64,000 nucleotides of DNA from Streptomyces naganishii JCM 4654 (GTDB lineage Bacteria; Actinomycetota; Actinomycetes; Streptomycetales; Streptomycetaceae). How positions within the stretch are numbered: the first letter of the stretch is position 1; each line of letters opens with the position of its first letter. The notes below the pieces were generated by a model. That model was not told the origin of the DNA and did not search any database. It worked only from the letters and a program-made list of their open reading frames with translations. Both the position numbers and the translations under genes were made by a program. Where the stretch lies: NCBI RefSeq assembly GCF_014650575.1, contig NZ_BMVF01000014.1, positions 62,001 through 126,000 of the forward strand, given 5' to 3'. Shown here in pieces: positions 34,164-42,761 of this stretch.

Positions 34164-35061
34164 GAACCAGCACTACCGGCGGATGGTCGTCGCCGCGTTC
34201 TCCGTGAGCGCGGTGGCGATACCCTCCGTCGCCCTGGCCTGCACCGACTGGCAGGACAGCGGCGGCGACCGCACCCGGAGCGCCGCCACGGCGGCCGAGG
34301 TGACGACGGCGGGGTGGAAGAACGCCGGCCCCGGCGTGCGGCAGCAGCACACCTGGCGCAAGGGCCACCGGCACCATCCCCGGCACCACGACGGCACCGG
34401 GCACGCCGGGGCGGCCGCGTCCGCCGCGCCCACCACACCCGCCGCGCCCGCCGCCACGGCGACCGCGTCCCAGCCGGCCGGCGCCGCCTCGAGCGCCCCC
34501 CAGCCGGGCACGCACAAGCCCGGCGCGCCGAGGACGAGCACCGGCGCCACGGCGCCCGCCACGCACAAGCCGGCCACGCCCGGGCCCGTCACCACCCGAC
34601 CTGGCACTCCGGCCACCGGTACGCCGGCGCCCACCGTCACCGCGTCCGCCCCGGCGAGCACCCCGCCCGCCGCCACCACCGCGTCGGGTGTCGTGGCCCG
34701 CATCGTCCAGCTCGTCAACGCCGAGCGCGCCAAGGTGGGTTGCTCGCCCCTGACCCTGAACGCGGACCTGGGCAAGACCGCCCAGGCGCACAGCGACGAC
34801 ATGGCCGCCCACCAGAACATGTCGCACACCGGCTCCGACGGCTCCTCGCCGGGCGACCGCATCACGAGCGCCGGCTACTCCTGGAGCAGCTACGGCGAGA
34901 ACGTCGCCTACGGCTACTCGACCCCCGAGCAGGTCATGGCGGCCTGGATGGCGAGCCCGGGCCACAAGGCCAACATCCTCAATTGCGGTTTCCAGGAGAT
35001 CGGCGTCGGACTCGCGGAGCCCGGCGACTACTGGACGCAGGATTTCGGGACGGCCCGCTGA
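34147..35061 (+). CDS. Secreted CAP-domain (SCP/PR-1) protein
   Basis: A signal peptide (MVVAAFSVSAVAIPSVALAC) is followed by a His-rich segment and a 130-residue Ala/Thr/Pro linker. The C-terminal CAP domain of 125 residues has IVQLVNAERAKVGCSPLTLN, HSDDMAAHQNMSHTG, YGENVAYGY and ASPGHKANILNCGFQEIGVG, and keeps both His residues of the CAP cavity. The protein is 304 residues. CAP proteins are common cell-surface proteins of Streptomyces with unclear chemistry. The ATG at MGKHRKNQ is chosen because the signal peptide follows. A strong terminator lies downstream. Confidence 0.88.
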   Translation: MGKHRKNQHYRRMVVAAFSVSAVAIPSVALACTDWQDSGGDRTRSAATAAEVTTAGWKNAGPGVRQQHTWRKGHRHHPRHHDGTGHAGAAASAAPTTPAAPAATATASQPAGAASSAPQPGTHKPGAPRTSTGATAPATHKPATPGPVTTRPGTPATGTPAPTVTASAPASTPPAATTASGVVARIVQLVNAERAKVGCSPLTLNADLGKTAQAHSDDMAAHQNMSHTGSDGSSPGDRITSAGYSWSSYGENVAYGYSTPEQVMAAWMASPGHKANILNCGFQEIGVGLAEPGDYWTQDFGTAR

Positions 35062-35121
35062 AACGGAATAATTGATTGTTCTTTGGCAGCGCGTGAAGTG
35101 CGCTGTCGGCCAATACGCGGT

Positions 35122-35160
35122 GGGCTCGCAGCCCTGTCATGACGACAGGGCTGCGAGCCC
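35122..35160. terminator. Strong hairpin terminator after the CAP gene
   Basis: A perfect 17-bp stem, GGGCTCGCAGCCCTGTC and its complement, closes a five-base loop 61 bases after the stop codon. Confidence 0.88.
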
Positions 35161-35390
35161 GTTCCGCCTCGCCGTCCGGGACACCGCCGGTCAGGACGTC
35201 ACGCACGCGTCACAGGCCTCCGTACGTCTGCACAGTTCCTCATCCGTCACCAGTCGGCTGTCGGCCATATGCCCTTGTGTCGACCGGCAATCGAGCGCTG
35301 TCCGGCTCTTGTCGCCGCCAATTCCCGCTGGCTAGGCTCCGGCTCACTTTCACGCTTCACACACAGTTTCGGCACATTCGTTCGTTCGCC

Positions 35391-35488
35391 GTGATCCTTT
35401 GCCTGTGATCCGTTGCTTGTGGTCCGTTGCTTGTGGTCCGTTGCTTGTGATCGACGACCTGTGATCCATGACCTGTGATCCGTGATCC
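35391..35488. repeat. 14-bp tandem repeat upstream of the MFS gene
   Basis: About six and a half copies of a 14-base unit close to GTGATCCGTTGCTT run head to tail, with a few substitutions. The array is AT-richer than its surroundings and ends shortly before the ribosome-binding area of the transporter gene. It could be a multi-site operator. Confidence 0.82.
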
Positions 35489-35526
35489 GTCGCCCGGGGG
35501 GGGTGGGGAAGATCGACACGTCTGCG

Positions 35527-36843
35527 ATGCGACAGCGCGCCGAGGATCCGGAAATCCCCTCCCCGGCCGTCGCCGGCCCCTCCCGTGGGCGGACCGATCT
35601 GGCGATCCTCTGGGGGGTCAACGCGGTCGACGGGCTCGGCAGCCAGGCCTCCGGGGTGGTGTTCCCGCTGCTCCTCCTCGGGCTCGGCCACTCCCCCGGC
35701 ACGGCCGGCACGCTCGCCGCGTCGGTCGCGCTCGCCGGGGTGGTCCTCGGGCCGCTCGTCGCCGTGCCGGCCGACCGGGGGCGGCGGCGCCGCATCATGA
35801 CGGGCTCGGCGGCGCTGGCGGCCCTGGGCACGGGGCTGCTCGCGCTGGCCTGCCTCGGCCGCCCCGCGTTGTGGGTAGTGGTGTCCCTGGCCCTGCTGGA
35901 GCGGCTGTGCTCCGTCGCGTACGAGGCGGCTTCGCGCGGGGCCCTGGTCCACCTGGCCGACGTGGACGAACTGCCCCGCGCCGCAGCCGGACTCCAGGCC
36001 GGGGACCAGGCGGCGCTCGTCCTGGGCCCCGCGCTGGGCGGCGCGCTCTTCCAACTCGCCCGGCCGCTGCCCTTCCTGGCCGACGCGATCTCGTACACTG
36101 CGGCGGCCGTGGGCGTACGGGCCATCCGTACGCCTCTCGACACGCCCCGCGAGGACGGGCCGGGGGCGGGGCACGGCGCCACCCGGCGCTCGCGGGCCGG
36201 CGCCGCGCTGCATGCCCAGCCCGCCGCCGTCCGGGCCGGGCTGGGCGTGGTCGCCGGCTCGCCGGTGCTGCGCCTGGTCCTGGTGTGGACGTCGGCCGCC
36301 GGTGGCACGCTGACTCTGCTGTTCTACACCGCCCTGTTCGAACTGGGCGGGGGCGGGCGAACAGCCGCGACGGGCCTCGTGCTCGCGGCCTCGGGGGCGG
36401 CCGGGCTGGTGGGCGCGCTGGGGGCGCCCACCGTGGTCCGGCGGCTGGGCGCCGCGCGTGTGCTGACGTCGGCCGCCTGGGCGCTGCCGGTGCCGTGCGG
36501 TGCGCTGTGGTGGGCGGGCGGCGCCTGGGGCTGGGGGGCGGCTTTCGCCGGGCTGTCACTGGTCCTGCCGCTGGTCACCGTCGTCCTGTCGAGCGTCGCC
36601 GTCGCCTGCACACCCCCCTCCCTGCAGTCGCGCGTCGGCTCCGTGCTCGGCTCGGTCGCCGCGCTCACCGCGGCCGGCGCCCCGGCGGCGGCCGGGCTGC
36701 TCGTCACGGTGTGGAGCGCCCGGGCGCCCGTGCTGCTGTGCACCGCGCTCTTCGCCGTACTGGCCCTCTACACGCAGGTCCGGGCCCGCCGAGTGGTGCG
36801 TGCCGCCGGGGGCGCTCCGGGGACGGGAGACGGCGATGAGTAG
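35527..36843 (+). CDS. MFS transporter of the RiPP cluster
   Basis: The 438-residue protein has about twelve hydrophobic helices with an MFS loop PADRGRRRRIMTG between helices 2 and 3 and a long Arg-rich central loop. It resembles MFS multidrug exporters. The ATG beginning MRQRAEDP is used; a GTG eight codons upstream directly after a G-run is an alternative. Its last eight bases overlap the peptidase start, so it belongs with the downstream RiPP genes and probably exports the mature peptide. Confidence 0.85.
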   Translation: MRQRAEDPEIPSPAVAGPSRGRTDLAILWGVNAVDGLGSQASGVVFPLLLLGLGHSPGTAGTLAASVALAGVVLGPLVAVPADRGRRRRIMTGSAALAALGTGLLALACLGRPALWVVVSLALLERLCSVAYEAASRGALVHLADVDELPRAAAGLQAGDQAALVLGPALGGALFQLARPLPFLADAISYTAAAVGVRAIRTPLDTPREDGPGAGHGATRRSRAGAALHAQPAAVRAGLGVVAGSPVLRLVLVWTSAAGGTLTLLFYTALFELGGGGRTAATGLVLAASGAAGLVGALGAPTVVRRLGAARVLTSAAWALPVPCGALWWAGGAWGWGAAFAGLSLVLPLVTVVLSSVAVACTPPSLQSRVGSVLGSVAALTAAGAPAAAGLLVTVWSARAPVLLCTALFAVLALYTQVRARRVVRAAGGAPGTGDGDE

Positions 36844-38686
36844 TGAGTCCTTCCGGGTCTTCCTCGGTGTGCTGCCGGACGTGTGCCCGGGCGACGAGCG
36901 GCGGATGGTGTTCACCGCGGACGCCGGGGGCCGGTGCGAGGTCTTCGCGTGGGACGCGCGGGCGCGCACGGCCCGGCAGGTCACCGACCGGCCCGGCGGC
37001 ACGGCGCACTGCGCGATCGACGCGGACGCGTACGTGTGGTGGTTCGAGGAGGACGCGCGGGGGCGGGGGCTGTGGTGGTACCAGCCCTTCGACGGCGGGC
37101 CGGGCGGGCCGGGCCTGCCGGGTGCGCCGGAGGGGCTGCCGCGCGGGCTGGCGGTCACGGCCGGCGGCACGGTAGCCGCGGCCGTCGCGCCCGCGCCGGG
37201 GACGACGCGCGTCCTCGTGGGGCGACGCGGCCACGCCCCGCGTACGGTGCTCACCGCCTCGAGGGACCTCCACCTGGCCGGAGTCACCCCGGAGGGCGAC
37301 CTGCTGGCGCTGGCCGCCTCACCCGCCGACGACGCGGCCGTCACCGTGCTCACCGCCGCCGGGGCCGTCGCCGCGACCCTGCGGCCACCGGCCGGGGCGC
37401 CGGGCCGAGGGGGCGGGGGCGCCGGCGGGATGTGGTGCCGTGGCTTCTCCCCGCTGCCCGGGCGGCGCGAACTGCTGCTGGTCCAGGAACTGGAGGACGG
37501 CTACGCCCTCGCCACCTGGACCCCGGGCGGCGGACTGGTCACCCACCGCTGGTGCCCGTTCGACACCGAGATCACCGCGCGCTGGTACCCCGGCTCACGC
37601 GAGGTGCTGGTGCGCCAGGACCGGCACGGGCGCTCGCTGCTCCACCGGGTCGCCCCGGACACCCGTACCCGCCGGATCGTCCCCACGCCCCCGGGCACCC
37701 TGCTCGACGCCGCGCCCCGTCCCGGCGGCGGCCTGCACTATCTCTGGACGGACACCGTCCACCCACCCGTCCCGCGCTCCACGGACGGCACCGACTTGCC
37801 CTCGCCCGGCCCATTGCCCCAAGTGCCCGGACGAAAGGCCGAGTTGTGGACACCGACGCCCGAGGGTCCCGTGCACACCCTCCTCACCCTGCCGCGCACC
37901 GGCACGCCCGCGTCCGGCTCCGCACACGCACGCGGCTCCGCCCCGCCACCGGCCGTCTTCCTGGTGCACGGCGGCCCCGCCGATCAGGACCGGGACGCCT
38001 ACGACGCCACCGTGCACTCGCTCGTGGCCTCGGGCTACGCGGTGGCGCGCGTCAACTACCGCGGTTCCACGGGCTACGGCCCCCGCTGGCGGCGCGCCCT
38101 GGGCAGCGGCGTCGGGCACACCCAGGTGGACGACCTCGCCGCCGTGCGCGCCGACCTCGTACGCCGGCGCCTCATCGACGGGCGGGCCGTCGCGCTGTGG
38201 GGGGTGTCCTGGGGCGGATACCTGGTGCTGCTCGCCCTCGGTACGCGGCCCGGGCTGTGGCGGGCGGGCGTCGCGGTCAAGCCGGTCGCCGACTGGGTCA
38301 CCGCGCACCGGACGACCACCCCGGCACTGCGCGCCCTGGACGTCAGGTGGTTCGGCGGCACGCCCGAACAGGTGCCGGAACGTTACGCCTCGAGCTCGCC
38401 GCTGACCTACGCGGCCCACGTGAGCGCACCCCTGCTGGTGGTCGGCGCCGACCAGGACGTCAAATGCCCGCCGGAGCAGATCCGCCGCTATGCCGACGCT
38501 CTGCGCCGGGCGGGCGTGCCGCACGAGGAGATGTGGCTCGACACCGGGCACGACGGATACGACGGCGCCGCGCACGTGGCCGTGCTGCGCCGCGCCCTGG
38601 CCTTCCTCGGCGGGCACCTGCCCGCGCCGGCACCGGCCGGCCCCACGCGTCCCCCGGCACGACCGGGTGGACCCCGGCCCCGCTGA
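36836..38686 (+). CDS. S9-family prolyl oligopeptidase-like peptidase
   Basis: The 616-residue protein has a beta-propeller-like N-terminal half and a C-terminal alpha/beta hydrolase. The oxyanion region is VFLVHGGPADQDRD, the nucleophile GVSWGGYL, the acid GADQDVKCP and the His DTGHDGYD. S9 enzymes cut short peptides after Pro or Ala. It has no signal peptide, so it acts inside the cell. It starts within the MFS gene end and lies directly before the precursor gene, so it is probably the leader peptidase of the RiPP or degrades its leader. Confidence 0.88.
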   Translation: MSSESFRVFLGVLPDVCPGDERRMVFTADAGGRCEVFAWDARARTARQVTDRPGGTAHCAIDADAYVWWFEEDARGRGLWWYQPFDGGPGGPGLPGAPEGLPRGLAVTAGGTVAAAVAPAPGTTRVLVGRRGHAPRTVLTASRDLHLAGVTPEGDLLALAASPADDAAVTVLTAAGAVAATLRPPAGAPGRGGGGAGGMWCRGFSPLPGRRELLLVQELEDGYALATWTPGGGLVTHRWCPFDTEITARWYPGSREVLVRQDRHGRSLLHRVAPDTRTRRIVPTPPGTLLDAAPRPGGGLHYLWTDTVHPPVPRSTDGTDLPSPGPLPQVPGRKAELWTPTPEGPVHTLLTLPRTGTPASGSAHARGSAPPPAVFLVHGGPADQDRDAYDATVHSLVASGYAVARVNYRGSTGYGPRWRRALGSGVGHTQVDDLAAVRADLVRRRLIDGRAVALWGVSWGGYLVLLALGTRPGLWRAGVAVKPVADWVTAHRTTTPALRALDVRWFGGTPEQVPERYASSSPLTYAAHVSAPLLVVGADQDVKCPPEQIRRYADALRRAGVPHEEMWLDTGHDGYDGAAHVAVLRRALAFLGGHLPAPAPAGPTRPPARPGGPRPR

Positions 38687-38769
38687 AGCGGTGCGAGCGC
38701 GCAGCGGGACCGGGACACGCACAGCACCACCCCGCTCGACCTACACAGGGAAACGAGAAGGAGGACACC

Positions 38770-38895
38770 GTGCAGAAGGACATCATCCACAACGACCCGC
38801 TCGCGGGCGACGAGGAGAACCGCAAGCCGGGCATCGGCATCACCATCACCATCCCGTTCCGCAACGCCGACGAGGGCGCCGACGAGGAGGAGTGA
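38770..38895 (+). CDS. RiPP precursor peptide
   Basis: A GTG follows AAGGAGG by five bases and opens a 41-residue peptide. The leader-like part is acidic (MQKDIIHNDPLAGDEENRKP). The possible core is GIGITITIPFRN followed by an acidic tail ADEGADEEE. The alternating Ile/Thr stretch has beta-branched residues that a B12 radical SAM enzyme could methylate. There is no Cys, and a single Pro follows the Ile/Thr run. A hairpin directly after the stop favours high precursor expression over the enzymes. The precursor role is inferred from position, size and the maturase next to it. Confidence 0.8.
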   Translation: MQKDIIHNDPLAGDEENRKPGIGITITIPFRNADEGADEEE

Positions 38896-38900
38896 GCCAC

Positions 38901-38937
38901 GGCCCGGCCGGCCCGCCGAGTGCGGGCCGGCCGGGCC
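38901..38937. terminator. Attenuating hairpin between precursor and maturase genes
   Basis: A perfect 15-bp stem (GGCCCGGCCGGCCCG with its complement) and seven-base loop begin five bases after the precursor stop. Partial termination here would give more precursor than enzyme mRNA, as in other RiPP operons. Confidence 0.82.
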
Positions 38938-38997
38938 CCGTTCACACGTCCTCTCCCACCCGTCCCCCACCGCCCGCCCGTGCGCAAGGAGACCACC

Positions 38998-40962
38998 GTG
39001 CGCGTTCTTCTGGTCAACATGCCCTGGTCGCCGATCGATCTGCCCTCCCTCGCCCTCGGCATCCTCAAACGCAGCGTCGACGAACGCGTGCCGGACGCGA
39101 CGTGCGACGTGCTGCACGCCAACCTGGAGTTCACCGACTGGATCACCGGCCGCACCGGGTTCACCGCCGAGGACTACGACTACTACGCCCTGTCGTCCTA
39201 CTTCCTCGGCTGCGGCGACTGGGTGTTCTCCTCCGCCCTCTACGACGATCCCGCGTGGAAGGACGCCGAGTTCACCGAGGCGATGAGCGGCAGGCTGCGC
39301 CGCTCGCGGATGCGCATGACCCGTGAACTGCACGGTGTCGTGCCGGACTTCGTGGCCGAGGTGGCCCGCCGGGTGGTGGAACTCGGGCCCGACGTCGTCG
39401 GGTTCACCTCGACCTTCCAGCAGAACACGGCCGCGCTCGCCGCCGCGCGGCACGTCAAGCGGCTCGCCCCGCACATCGTGACCGTCATGGGCGGGGCCAA
39501 CTGCGACGCCGAGCAGGGCGCCGCCGTCCACCGCAACTTCGGCTTCGTCGACTACGTGGTGCGCGGCGAGGGCGAGGCCGCCTTCCCCCAGCTGCTCAAC
39601 GCGCTGCGGGAGGGCGATCGGACCGCGGTGGCCTCGGTGCCGGGCCTGTGCCACCGGGCGGCGGACGGCACGCACACCGCCAACCCGATGCCCAGCGGTC
39701 CGCTGCCGCCGGCCGCGATCCTGCCCCCGGACTACAGCGGCTACTTCGAGCGGCTGGCCGCCTCGGTGGCCCGCAACTGGGTGGAGCCGAAACTGGTCGT
39801 CGAGGGGGCGCGCGGCTGCTGGTGGGGCGAGAAGCACCACTGCACCTTCTGCGGGCTGAACGGCTCGTTCATGGAGTTCCGCAGCAAGAGCCCGGACACC
39901 TTCTACCGGGAGATCATGGACCTGGCCGAGCGGCACCGGGTGCTGGACATGTACGTCGTGGACAACATCCTCGACATGCGCTACCTGTCCACGGTGCTGC
40001 CCCGCATCATCGACAGCGGCCACGACCTGCGCATGCACATCGAGATCAAGGCCAACATGCGCCGCCCGCAGCTGAAGGTCCTCGCGGACGCGGGACTCAT
40101 CTACGTCCAGCCCGGTATCGAGAGCCTCAACAGCCGTGTCCTGGACCTGATGGACAAGGGGGTGAGCGGCTGCCAGAACGTCCGCATGCTCCGCGACGCG
40201 GCGGAGACGGGCCTGTCGGTGTCCTGGAACTACCTGCACGGCTTCCCCGGCGAGAGCGCGGAGGACTACGAGCCCGTGATCCGCCAGCTCCCGGCCCTGG
40301 AGCACCTCAACCCGCCCGTCGACCTGTCGGCCCGCATCGCCATCGAGCGGTTCAGCCCCTACTTCAACCGCCCCGAACTGGGCTTCACCGGGCTGCGGCC
40401 CGAGGAGCACTACCTGTTCACCTACGACCTGCCCGAGGCCGAACTCCACGACCTGGCCTACGTGTTCCAGGCCCCCGAGCGCGGCATCACCGAAGAGACG
40501 GTGACCCGGCTCAACGACGGCATCGCGGCCTGGAAGAAGCACCACACCGACGCCCGTCTCACCCACACCGACCTCGGCGACCGGATCGTACTGGTCAGCA
40601 GGCGGCGCTCCTTCGAGTGGCGGACGCTGGAACTGACCGGGCCGCTGCGGACGGCGCTCTTCCGGCTGCTGGACCAGCCGCACACCGCCGCCGCGCTGCA
40701 CCGCAAGATCGCCGGGGGCACGCCGCCCGCGGAGCCGGCACCCGAACTGCGCGACGTCGAGGACCTGTTGGAGCGGTGGGTCGCCCTGGGCGTGGTGTTC
40801 ACGGACGCGGGCCAGTACGTGCACATCGCGCCGGCCGCCGTGAACCAGGACCTGCTGCGCCTGGACCACATGCGCCACGCGCACGCCCGCCCCGAGTCCG
40901 GCCGGGCGAGCGCCGGTTCCGTCCCCGGCGCCCCGGCCGAGCCGGCGCCCGCCCTGTCCTGA
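38998..40962 (+). CDS. B12-binding radical SAM RiPP maturase (rSAM_ocin_1-like)
   Basis: The 654-residue protein has an N-terminal cobalamin-binding Rossmann domain (VLLVNMPWSPIDLPSLALGI, VVGFTSTFQQN, VMGGANCD). A radical SAM domain follows with the unusual cluster motif C-x7-C-x2-C (Cys274, Cys282, Cys285; GCWWGEKHHCTFCG), and the C-terminal wing is PqqD-like (ALHRKIAGG, then VEDLLERWVALGVVF). I associate this cluster spacing and the CWWG/CTFCGLNG text with RiPP maturases of the rSAM_ocin_1 group, thought to be C-methyltransferases. The GTG six bases after AAGGAG sets the start. It should methylate the precursor at unactivated carbons. Confidence 0.88.
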   Translation: MRVLLVNMPWSPIDLPSLALGILKRSVDERVPDATCDVLHANLEFTDWITGRTGFTAEDYDYYALSSYFLGCGDWVFSSALYDDPAWKDAEFTEAMSGRLRRSRMRMTRELHGVVPDFVAEVARRVVELGPDVVGFTSTFQQNTAALAAARHVKRLAPHIVTVMGGANCDAEQGAAVHRNFGFVDYVVRGEGEAAFPQLLNALREGDRTAVASVPGLCHRAADGTHTANPMPSGPLPPAAILPPDYSGYFERLAASVARNWVEPKLVVEGARGCWWGEKHHCTFCGLNGSFMEFRSKSPDTFYREIMDLAERHRVLDMYVVDNILDMRYLSTVLPRIIDSGHDLRMHIEIKANMRRPQLKVLADAGLIYVQPGIESLNSRVLDLMDKGVSGCQNVRMLRDAAETGLSVSWNYLHGFPGESAEDYEPVIRQLPALEHLNPPVDLSARIAIERFSPYFNRPELGFTGLRPEEHYLFTYDLPEAELHDLAYVFQAPERGITEETVTRLNDGIAAWKKHHTDARLTHTDLGDRIVLVSRRRSFEWRTLELTGPLRTALFRLLDQPHTAAALHRKIAGGTPPAEPAPELRDVEDLLERWVALGVVFTDAGQYVHIAPAAVNQDLLRLDHMRHAHARPESGRASAGSVPGAPAEPAPALS

Positions 40963-40990
40963 ACCACCGCCACCCCGGAAAGGACCGCGC

Positions 40991-41674
40991 ATGACAGCCA
41001 CCGCACCGGACCTCGCACCGCGCCCGGCACCACGCCTCGTCCTGCGCGCCTGGCGCGACCACGACCCCGAGGCCCGCCGGCTGCCGGGCATGTCCCTGGG
41101 CACCCTCCCCGTGACTGCCGAGAACGGCGGCGTCGCCGGCCTGTGGGCGATGGGGATGCGCCACGCCGAACTGGACGCGCCCGTCGACCTGGGCGCCGCC
41201 GGGAGCGCCGCGCAGCGGGCCGCGCTCGACCGGCTGCGCCTGGTGCGCGACCTGACCGCGCACGCCGTCTGGGCCGACTGGGACCTCCGGCTGCCGCCCG
41301 AGCGGGCCGAACACCAGTGGAAGGTGCTCTCCCACCTGCATCCGCCGCGCACGCTCACCGGCCCCGAGGACGCCGAGGAGGCCCTGCACGCCTGGCGGAC
41401 CCGCCACTACCTGTGCAAGCTCGTGTGGCGCCAGGGGCCGGGCTTCGTGCAGATCCGCGACCGCCGCTGGGGCGACCTGCGCCGCTTCACCGCGGACGAG
41501 CCCCGCTTCCTCGACGCCATCGCCCGCCTGGACACCGGCGCCCACCACGCCGACGTACCCGAAGAGGTGCTGCGGGAGTTCACCGACGAGCACCTCGTGC
41601 TGCGTCTGGGCGACCTGGCCTGGTGGCTGCCCTACCGGGTCTCCCGCTGGCTCCAGGAGGCCATGGCCGTGTGA
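40991..41674 (+). CDS. DUF5825-like RiPP accessory protein
   Basis: The 227-residue protein has no known catalytic motif. It is Trp/Arg/Leu-rich (LVLRAWRDHDPEARRLPG, VWRQGPGFVQIRDRRWGDLRRF, DLAWWLPYRVSRWL). I recall such proteins as DUF5825, found next to B12 radical SAM RiPP maturases; the family name is from memory. The ATG is nine bases after GGAAAGG and 28 bases after the maturase stop. It probably binds the leader peptide or supports the maturase. Confidence 0.75.
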   Translation: MTATAPDLAPRPAPRLVLRAWRDHDPEARRLPGMSLGTLPVTAENGGVAGLWAMGMRHAELDAPVDLGAAGSAAQRAALDRLRLVRDLTAHAVWADWDLRLPPERAEHQWKVLSHLHPPRTLTGPEDAEEALHAWRTRHYLCKLVWRQGPGFVQIRDRRWGDLRRFTADEPRFLDAIARLDTGAHHADVPEEVLREFTDEHLVLRLGDLAWWLPYRVSRWLQEAMAV

Positions 41675-41787
41675 CCGCGGGCACCCCCGCACCACAGCGG
41701 CGTCGCGGACACCCGTGCCCCGCCCGGGCAGCCACCGGATGACGCAGGTGCGCGCCGTCTCGCGTCCTTCGAGCGGGTCTCCTCGTT

Positions 41788-42657
41788 CTAGGCCATGCGT
41801 TGCGAGGCCGCCGCGTCGGGGTGGAGGTCGTCCAGAGTCAGCGGGCGGGTGGGGGCGTCGGGGAGCACGACCCGGTGGGTGGTGTGCAACTCGGCGTCGA
41901 CGTGCAGGAGTTCGCCGGGTTCCATGAGGCGCCAGTCCGGGTTGTCGTCCATCCGCTCGCTGGCGACCACCACCGAGGGCAGGTTCGCGAGGTGGGCGGA
42001 GTGGACGCGCAGGTGCCCGTGGCTGCCGCTGTGGTCGAGGTGCCGGTCGCCGTGGCGGCCGCCCGCCGGCCGCGACAGGACGTACAGCTCGTGGGTGGCG
42101 GGGTAGCGCAGGGCCCACAGTTCGCCGGGCGTGGTGAGGACGACGTTGAGGGCGTAGAGGGGCAGGTTCCGCGCGGTCCAGCGGGCCGCGCTCTCGAGGC
42201 CGGCCGCCACGTCGCCGCCGTTTCGCCGGATCTCCCGGGTGACGAGGGCGAAGAACCGCTCGGAGTCGGTGTCGCCCTTCACCAGGGAGAGGTCGGCGCC
42301 GAGGTGGGCCTCGAGCCGGGCGAGGTCCTCGATGACGCCGTTGTGGGCGAGGAGACGGCCGTCCTGCTCGAAGGGGTGGGTGTTGCGGCTGGACAGCCCG
42401 CCGGTGGAGGCGAAGCGGATGTGCGCGAGGAAGGTCTCCGACTCGACCTCCCGGGCCGTCTCGGCGAACGCCCGGTCCTCGTACGCGGCGATCGGTGCCT
42501 TGTGCACCCGCGCCGTGCCGTCCTCGTCGAAGTAGCCGAGGCCGGTGCCGTCGGGGTTGCGGTGGCTCTGCCGGCTGAGGCTGTCGGGGGCGTCCAGCAG
42601 CCAGACGGTGGCGTGGGTGCGCCGGGGGGCGCTGCTCAGGCCGAACAGGCGGCACAT
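41788..42657 (-). CDS. Class II glutamine amidotransferase (YafJ-like)
   Basis: After removal of Met the N-terminal Cys2 (MCRLFGLSS) is the glutaminase nucleophile. SHRNPDGTGLGYF, FLAHIRFASTGGLSSRNTHPF and HNGVI are the family motifs that hold glutamine. The length of 289 residues matches stand-alone YafJ-like proteins with no synthase domain, so the acceptor is unknown. CGGAGG precedes the ATG by six bases. It lies 104 bases from the carotenoid genes on the same strand and may be co-transcribed or independent. Confidence 0.88.
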   Translation of the reverse strand: MCRLFGLSSAPRRTHATVWLLDAPDSLSRQSHRNPDGTGLGYFDEDGTARVHKAPIAAYEDRAFAETAREVESETFLAHIRFASTGGLSSRNTHPFEQDGRLLAHNGVIEDLARLEAHLGADLSLVKGDTDSERFFALVTREIRRNGGDVAAGLESAARWTARNLPLYALNVVLTTPGELWALRYPATHELYVLSRPAGGRHGDRHLDHSGSHGHLRVHSAHLANLPSVVVASERMDDNPDWRLMEPGELLHVDAELHTTHRVVLPDAPTRPLTLDDLHPDAAASQRMA

Positions 42658-42761
42658 GGTTTCCTCCGGGAGCTTCGCGGGGTGGGACGCTGTCTCCGGG
42701 CCGGGACACCGGTCAGGGTACGAGGTGCGGGCCCGGCTCGGGGTCGCGGCGGGCGCCGCGC

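Noticed and set aside
35391..35488. 14-bp array as a replication or plasmid iteron origin
   Set aside because: No Rep gene or partition gene is near. A promoter-associated repeat is simpler.
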